Of a stretch of DNA of 47,162 bases, positions 42,675-47,162 are shown in pieces. Position numbers and translations under genes: made by a program. The notes beneath the pieces are model-generated. The model worked only from the letters and a program-made list of their open reading frames with translations, searched no databases and was not told the DNA's origin. The stretch is from positions 11,822 through 58,983 of the forward strand of contig NZ_AOIB01000018.1 of NCBI RefSeq assembly GCF_000337675.1. The letters are read 5' to 3'. Numbering within the stretch: the stretch's first letter is position 1; the number at the start of each line of letters is the position of its first letter. This stretch comes from Natronococcus amylolyticus DSM 10524. Its GTDB lineage: Archaea > Halobacteriota > Halobacteria > Halobacteriales > Natrialbaceae.

Positions 42675-44324
42675 ATGGTACGCGAGTTCAAACTACCCGA
42701 CGTCGGCGAGGGAGTCGCCGAGGGCGAACTGGTCAGCTGGCTGGTCGCGGAGGGTGACACTGTCAGCGAGGACCAGCCGGTCGCGGAGGTCGAGACCGAC
42801 AAGGCGCTCGTCGAAGTCCCCTCCCCGGTCAACGGTACCGTCAGAGAACTTCACTGGGAGGAAGGCGAGATGGTCCCCGTCGGCGATCTGTTCGTCACGT
42901 ACGACGTCGAGGGCGAGGAAAGCGAGGGGCCGAGCACGGAAGAGCCGACCGCGTCGGAAGACGAACGGGCGGGCGAACCGCCGGGCGTCGACTCGCCCGA
43001 GGAGGCCCAGGCGAGCGCGGACGACGAACCCGCCGGCGACGCCGGTGCGACGGGTGCCGAAACCGGCGAGGTCGAACCGCCCGAGGACCGGGTCTTCGCG
43101 CCGCCGCGCGTCCGACGGCTGGCCCGCGAGGAGGGGATCGACCTCTCGACGCTCGAGGGCAGCGGTCCCGGCGGTCGGATCACCGCAGCCGACGTGGAAG
43201 CCGCCGCGGGCGGATCGGACACGTCCTCGGAGTCGGCGGAAACCGAGACGACGCCCGAGGAATCCGCGTCCGACGCGGGGGCGGACTCGAGTTCCGGCAC
43301 GGCCGACACCGCCGCGTCCGACACCGAAACGGCCGGAGCGCAGACGACACAGACGACCACACCGACACAGGTCGAGTCCGCCGACCGCGATCGGACTCTG
43401 GCCGCGCCCGCGACTCGAAAGCTCGCCGAGGAGGAGGGTGTCGACATCGACGCCGTTCCGACCGACGAGGAACGCGACGGCGAACCGTACGTCACCCCCG
43501 AGGCCGTCCGGGAGTATGCCGAAGCCCAGCAGCGGGCACAGGAGGCAGACGCCGAGGCCGTTTCTGCGGGTGAGCCGGTCGGCGCGAAGGGAACCGAGTT
43601 CGCCGAGGGCGAACGCGAACGTCGGGAGCCGTTCAAGGGCGTCCGGAAGACGATCGCCGACGCGATGGTCGAGTCGAAGTACTCGGCGCCCCACGTCACT
43701 CACCACGACGAGGTCGACGTCACCGAACTCGTCGAGGCTCGAGAACGTCTCAAACCCCGGGCCGAGGAACAGGGGATCGGCCTCACGTACATGCCGTTCA
43801 TCATGAAGGCCGTCACCGCGGCGCTGAAGGAGTACCCCGAAATGAACGCGGTGATCGACGAGGACAACGAGGAGATCGTCTATCGGGACTACTACAACGT
43901 CGGCATCGCCACGGCGACCGACGTCGGTCTAATGGTCCCCGTCCTCGAGGACGCCGACCGAAAGGGACTCCTGCAGCTATCCTCGGAGATGAACGAACTC
44001 GTCACGAAGGCCCGGGAGCGCTCGATCAGCCCCGGCGAGCTCCGGGGGTCGACGTTTACGATCACGAACGTCGGCGGTATCGGCGGGGAGTACGCGACGC
44101 CGATCCTGAACTACCCCGAGTCAGGGATCCTCGCCGTCGGCGAGATCAAGCGCAAACCCCGCGTCGTCACCGACGAAAACGGCGAGGAGTCGATCGAACC
44201 GCGCTCGGTGATGACGCTGTCGCTGTCGTTCGACCACCGACTGATCGACGGCGCCGTCGGCGCACAGTTTACGAACGAACTGATGGAGTACCTCGAGAAT
44301 CCGGAACTGCTACTGCTCGAATGA
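42675..44324 (+). CDS. pdhC: Dihydrolipoamide acyltransferase (E2)
   Basis: A 549-residue E2 core. One N-terminal lipoyl domain (about 1-80) carries the lipoyl lysine K43 in ETDKALVEV. An acidic linker follows, then a peripheral-subunit-binding domain at about 139-175 (APPRVRRLAREEGIDL...GGRI) and a second similar unit near 240-285 (AAPATRKLAEEEGVDIDAV), separated by a Ser/Thr/Glu-rich linker. The catalytic domain (about 315-549) ends with SFDHRLIDGAVG near residue 520. The length exceeds a single-PSBD E2. It starts one base after pdhB. Confidence 0.94.
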   Translation: MVREFKLPDVGEGVAEGELVSWLVAEGDTVSEDQPVAEVETDKALVEVPSPVNGTVRELHWEEGEMVPVGDLFVTYDVEGEESEGPSTEEPTASEDERAGEPPGVDSPEEAQASADDEPAGDAGATGAETGEVEPPEDRVFAPPRVRRLAREEGIDLSTLEGSGPGGRITAADVEAAAGGSDTSSESAETETTPEESASDAGADSSSGTADTAASDTETAGAQTTQTTTPTQVESADRDRTLAAPATRKLAEEEGVDIDAVPTDEERDGEPYVTPEAVREYAEAQQRAQEADAEAVSAGEPVGAKGTEFAEGERERREPFKGVRKTIADAMVESKYSAPHVTHHDEVDVTELVEARERLKPRAEEQGIGLTYMPFIMKAVTAALKEYPEMNAVIDEDNEEIVYRDYYNVGIATATDVGLMVPVLEDADRKGLLQLSSEMNELVTKARERSISPGELRGSTFTITNVGGIGGEYATPILNYPESGILAVGEIKRKPRVVTDENGEESIEPRSVMTLSLSFDHRLIDGAVGAQFTNELMEYLENPELLLLE

Positions 44325-44361
44325 TGAACCTTACTACGCTACCACGAGAGAGGTCCACGTA

Positions 44362-45825
44362 ATGGTCGTCGGAGACGTCACCACCGGAACGGACGTACTG
44401 GTAATCGGCGCGGGCCCCGCGGGCTACGTGGCCGCGATCCGGGCCGGACAGCTCGATCTGGACGTAACGCTCGTCGAAAAGGACGCCTACGGGGGGACCT
44501 GTTTGAACGACGGCTGCATCCCCTCGAAGGCGCTGATCACCGCCACCGACGTCGCCCACGAGGCGGGCAACGCCGAGGAGATGGGGATCCACGCCGACCC
44601 CGCAGTCGACCTCGCCGGCATGATGGGCTGGAAGGATGACGTCGTCGATCAGCTTACCGGCGGCGTCGAGAAGCTCTGCAAGGCAAACGGCGTCAACCTA
44701 CTTGAGGGGACCGCCACCCTCTCGGACGAGAACACCGTCCGGGTCTCTCACAGCGGTGAGGGACAGGGCTCCGAGACCCTCGAGTTCGAACACGCCATCG
44801 TCGCCACGGGCTCGCGCCCGATCGAGATCCCCGGCTTCGAGTACGACGACGAGCCGGTGATCGACTCGACCCAGGCCCTCGCCCTCGAGTCGGTACCGGA
44901 CTCGATGGTGATCGTCGGCGCCGGCTACATCGGGATGGAGCTCGCCGGCGTCTACGCGAAGCTCGGCACCGACGTGACGGTCATCGAAATGCTCGACAGC
45001 ATCCTGCCGGGCTACGACGACGATCTCAAACGCCCCGTCAAACAGCGCGCAAACGACCTTGGGATCGAGTTTCACTTCGGCTACGCGGCCTCGGAGTGGG
45101 AACAGCAGGGCGACGGAATCCGCGTCGTGGCCGAGGCACCTGACGAGGCGGCCGCCGACGGTGGTCAGACTGAGGCCGTCGAGGACGACCCCCTCGAGCT
45201 CGACGCCGAGAAGGTCCTCGTCGCCGTCGGCCGCGAGCCGGTGTCGGACACGCTCGAGCTCGAAAACGCCGGCGTCGAGACCGACGACCGCGGGTTCATC
45301 CAGACCGACTCGCAAGCGCGCTCGAACGTCGAGCACATCTTCGCCGTCGGCGACGTCGCCGGCGAGCCGATGCTCGCTCACAAGGGTAGCATGGAGGGCC
45401 AGGTCGCCGCCGAGGTGATCGCCGGCGAGCCGTCGGCGATCGACTACCAGGCCATGCCCGCGGCGGTGTTTACCGAACCCGAGATCGGTACCGTCGGAAT
45501 GTCCGAGTCCGAGGCCGAGGAGGCCGGTTTCGAGACTGTCGTCGGGAAGTTCCCGTTCCGTGCCAGCGGCCGAGCACTGACGACCGGTGAGTCCGACGGG
45601 TTCGTCAAGATCGTCGCCGACGACGACCAGGGCTACGTGCTGGGCGCCCAGATCGTCGGTCCCGAAGCATCCGAGCTGATCGCGGAACTCGGGCTCGCGA
45701 TCGAACTCGGTGCGACGCTCGAGGACGTCGCCTCGACGGTCCACACCCACCCGACGCTTTCGGAGGCAGTGATGGAGGCTGCCGAGAACGCGCTCGGTCA
45801 CGCGATTCACACACTGAATCGGTAA
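44362..45825 (+). CDS. lpdA: Dihydrolipoamide dehydrogenase (E3)
   Basis: A 487-residue FAD flavoenzyme that reoxidises dihydrolipoamide with NAD. FAD motif GAGPAGY (about 16-22), redox-active C47-x4-C52 in GGTCLNDGCIPSK, the NAD motif GAGYIGMELAGVYAKLG, GDVAGEPMLAHKG and the C-terminal catalytic HTHPTLSEAVMEAA are all present. It lies 37 bases after pdhC and ends the operon. Confidence 0.97.
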   Translation: MVVGDVTTGTDVLVIGAGPAGYVAAIRAGQLDLDVTLVEKDAYGGTCLNDGCIPSKALITATDVAHEAGNAEEMGIHADPAVDLAGMMGWKDDVVDQLTGGVEKLCKANGVNLLEGTATLSDENTVRVSHSGEGQGSETLEFEHAIVATGSRPIEIPGFEYDDEPVIDSTQALALESVPDSMVIVGAGYIGMELAGVYAKLGTDVTVIEMLDSILPGYDDDLKRPVKQRANDLGIEFHFGYAASEWEQQGDGIRVVAEAPDEAAADGGQTEAVEDDPLELDAEKVLVAVGREPVSDTLELENAGVETDDRGFIQTDSQARSNVEHIFAVGDVAGEPMLAHKGSMEGQVAAEVIAGEPSAIDYQAMPAAVFTEPEIGTVGMSESEAEEAGFETVVGKFPFRASGRALTTGESDGFVKIVADDDQGYVLGAQIVGPEASELIAELGLAIELGATLEDVASTVHTHPTLSEAVMEAAENALGHAIHTLNR

Positions 45826-45960
45826 CCGAATCGACGACTATTTTCGGAGTTCGAACTCGAGCGGTTCGACCCACAGCACCGCCCGACGTTCGCCGGTCGA
45901 GAGTGCAGTACACCGCGTCAACGGAGCGTGCTGATCGGGCGAGAACGGCCGATCCCACCA

Positions 45961-46242
45961 CTACTGAACGTACAGCGAATAGGCGATTACCGAAAAGCCT
46001 GCCAGAACGAGCAGGCTTTCGAGAAGCACCCCAGTTACGAGCGAGACGCCGAGCAGTTCGTGAAGCACGCCCGCTAGAACGAACCCGAGGGTGACGATAC
46101 CGAATCCTCCCGCGAGATAGCCAAGCGCCGGCTGGCGGGTTCGGCGGTAGGCCTTGAACGCGAAGTACGTGATCACGCCGCCAACGACGAGAACGAGGGT
46201 CTTGACGATTGCCAATACGAGCGCAGTTTCTATTCCAGTCAT
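45961..46242 (-). CDS. Small three-helix membrane protein
   Basis: A 93-residue protein with three hydrophobic helices: ALVLAIVKTLVLVVGGVITYFAF, then ALGYLAGGFGIVTLGFVLAGVL and VTGVLLESLLVLAGFSVIAYSLYV, linked by the basic loop KAYRRTRQP. It resembles small haloarchaeal DUF7521-type proteins often paired with a winged-helix gene. Its start overlaps the regulator's stop by 4 bases. Confidence 0.82.
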   Translation of the reverse strand: MTGIETALVLAIVKTLVLVVGGVITYFAFKAYRRTRQPALGYLAGGFGIVTLGFVLAGVLHELLGVSLVTGVLLESLLVLAGFSVIAYSLYVQ

Positions 46243-46616
46243 GTCTCCTTTCGCACCTCAGACCACAGTTCGGCGAGCCGTTCGTCAGCTGTCCGAGCCG
46301 GACGCTCGATCTGTACCGACAGCGACCGATCGTCCTCGAGCACGAGCGTAATTTCGTCGAACGCGACCGAGTACTTGCTCGCGTGGTGGCCGTCACGACG
46401 AATTTCGGTCGACTCCTCGAGCAGCGTCGAGTCGGTCAGTAGCTCCAGCTTTCGGTACAGCGTCGACTGTGGGATCTCACACCGAGCGTTGAGCTCCGAC
46501 GCTGTCATCGGCTCCTCGAGTTTCCGGATGATCTCCCGACAGTCGGGGTCGTCGAGCGCAGAACAGATCACTTCCGGTGACGGCGGAGGTTCCGAAGTGA
46601 TCGGATCCTGGACCAT
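46239..46616 (-). CDS. ArsR-like winged-helix transcription regulator
   Basis: A 125-residue protein. The wHTH domain runs from about 15 to 85: ICSALDDPDCREIIRKLEEPMTASELN, the recognition helix region CEIPQSTLYRKLELLTDSTLLEES, then a beta wing RRDGHHASKYSVAFDEITL. The C-terminal 35 residues include RLAELWSEVRKE. It is translationally coupled to the small membrane protein, suggesting a signal- or stress-responsive pair. The ligand is unknown. Confidence 0.88.
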   Translation of the reverse strand: MVQDPITSEPPPSPEVICSALDDPDCREIIRKLEEPMTASELNARCEIPQSTLYRKLELLTDSTLLEESTEIRRDGHHASKYSVAFDEITLVLEDDRSLSVQIERPARTADERLAELWSEVRKET

Positions 46617-46640
46617 TCGTCTCCCTCTTGTGACGCGCGA

Positions 46641-46650
46641 GGTTTATCGG
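46641..46650 (-). promoter_or_regulatory. TATA box of the winged-helix gene
   Basis: CCGATAAACC on the minus strand is centred about 29 bases before the ATG at 46616, consistent with a leaderless transcript. Confidence 0.55.
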
Positions 46651-46920
46651 CATCGATGCGGATTGCCGTTTCCGCCTGCAAATGTCGTACGGCTTCGCCC
46701 TCTCGAAGCCTTCTTGCCCGTTCGTGCTCGAGGAGTGAACACGCGGGTATCATTCGGTCCGACCGTACCTTCAAGGGAGGAATGAACGGCCGACCTCCGC
46801 CCGCGTGATATCAGTTTCACTTCTAGTGCGAGTATCTTTGACTGAATTGTCAACTGTATTCCTAGACGAGCAAAAACCATGGTACGGTACCGTATTCCGA
46901 ACTGTATCTGCTTCGACAGC

Positions 46921-46979
46921 CATATATACCAACCCACCACTCGATACTACTGTGATCGACGTGGCAGATCTGCCACGTC
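46921..46979 (+). promoter_or_regulatory. TATA-like box followed by a perfect 22-bp palindrome
   Basis: CATATATACC begins at 46921. Starting 30 bases after it, GACGTGGCAGA and TCTGCCACGTC (46958-46979) form a perfect, spacer-free palindrome. It would sit just downstream of the predicted transcription start, as an operator or an RNA hairpin. The regulated gene would lie at or beyond the right edge. Confidence 0.5.
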
Positions 46980-47115
46980 CCTCCGGCCGTTCTCCGGCAC
47001 GGAGGAAACCGTTCCACCAGACCCGTCTCGTCATCGACCGTTCGATCGGTCGAGTTTCCGGATGCGAGTTCCGGACGGGCCGATCCGACGGCCTTAAGTA
47101 CATACGGGAACTCGG

Positions 47116-47162
47116 ATGGAACGCAATCGAGAACCCGACGGCGCCGCTCGGCGGCCCGTCGG
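47116..47162 (+). CDS. Possible start of a gene running off the window
   Basis: An ATG at 47116 opens a frame MERNREPDGAARRPV that reaches the window end. A CTTAAGTA box is about 20 bases upstream, slightly too near for the usual spacing. Too little sequence is present to assign a product. Confidence 0.25.
   Translation, partial: MERNREPDGAARRPV

Larger units (their letters stand above)
46617..47115. other. Intergenic region upstream of the regulator
   Basis: This half-kilobase carries the regulator's TATA box, then GC-rich sequence with no credible frame, then an AT-rich promoter-like area from 46800. The plus-strand frame 46879-47097 spans the TATA box and palindrome and is unlikely to be a gene. 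Confidence 0.45.

Noticed and set aside
46879-47097. 72-residue plus-strand open frame near the right edge
   Set aside because: It covers the TATA-like box and the palindrome, has no recognisable features and no promoter before it.

Overview
The window is about 47 kb of chromosome from a halophilic archaeon of class Halobacteria. The evidence is high GC, acidic proteins, many TATA-like boxes 26-32 bases before start codons (the leaderless pattern), the MC1 chromosomal protein, EndA, archaeal PheS/PheT, a TAT-dependent carboxypeptidase and a four-gene oxoacid dehydrogenase locus. A placement near Natrialbales is only an impression. Bases 1-32 are not archaeal: they carry the Tn5/Nextera mosaic end, so the left edge is an assembly boundary inside a sugar-porter gene.

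Layout. 1-5310 (minus strand): truncated sugar transporter, DUF2071 protein, bacterial-type LeuS, Hsp20. 5648-11012: peroxiredoxin, then an export-like island of two ABC-2 transporters arranged divergently around a CPBP membrane protease. 11074-15923: prephenate dehydratase, MC1, a small AbrB-like protein and a large secreted M14 carboxypeptidase. 16062-21485: pheS-pheT and trpS on the minus strand, separated by 514 bases that hold a candidate Phe-rich leader ORF, an inverted repeat and a structured element. 21666-26605: an unrecognised 412-residue protein, Ogt-type methyltransferase, a small membrane protein, EndA, a NucS-N-domain/zinc-ribbon protein and an HD phosphohydrolase. 26648-29347: phnD-phnC-phnE uptake operon. 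29513-33859: P-loop kinase, HD hydrolase, MazG-like protein, LssY_C-like membrane protein, DJ-1/PfpI protein. 33860-34264: intergenic cluster of near-perfect hairpins. 34265-39245: HAD hydrolase, CPxC protein, Ski2-like helicase, MATE exporter. 39346-45825: lipA followed by the E1alpha-E1beta-E2-E3 operon. 45961-46616: winged-helix regulator plus small membrane protein. The last 500 bases hold a promoter-like region with a perfect 22-bp palindrome.

Working together: LipA can supply the lipoyl group to the E2 of the adjacent complex, PhnCDE form a complete importer without any lyase genes, and LeuS, PheST, TrpS, EndA and prephenate dehydratase are housekeeping functions of tRNA charging, tRNA processing and Phe synthesis. 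No rRNA, tRNA, CRISPR array, provirus or intact insertion sequence was seen. The most novel items are the possible Phe-codon leader before pheST, the structured element beside trpS and the hairpin cluster at 34.0-34.15 kb.
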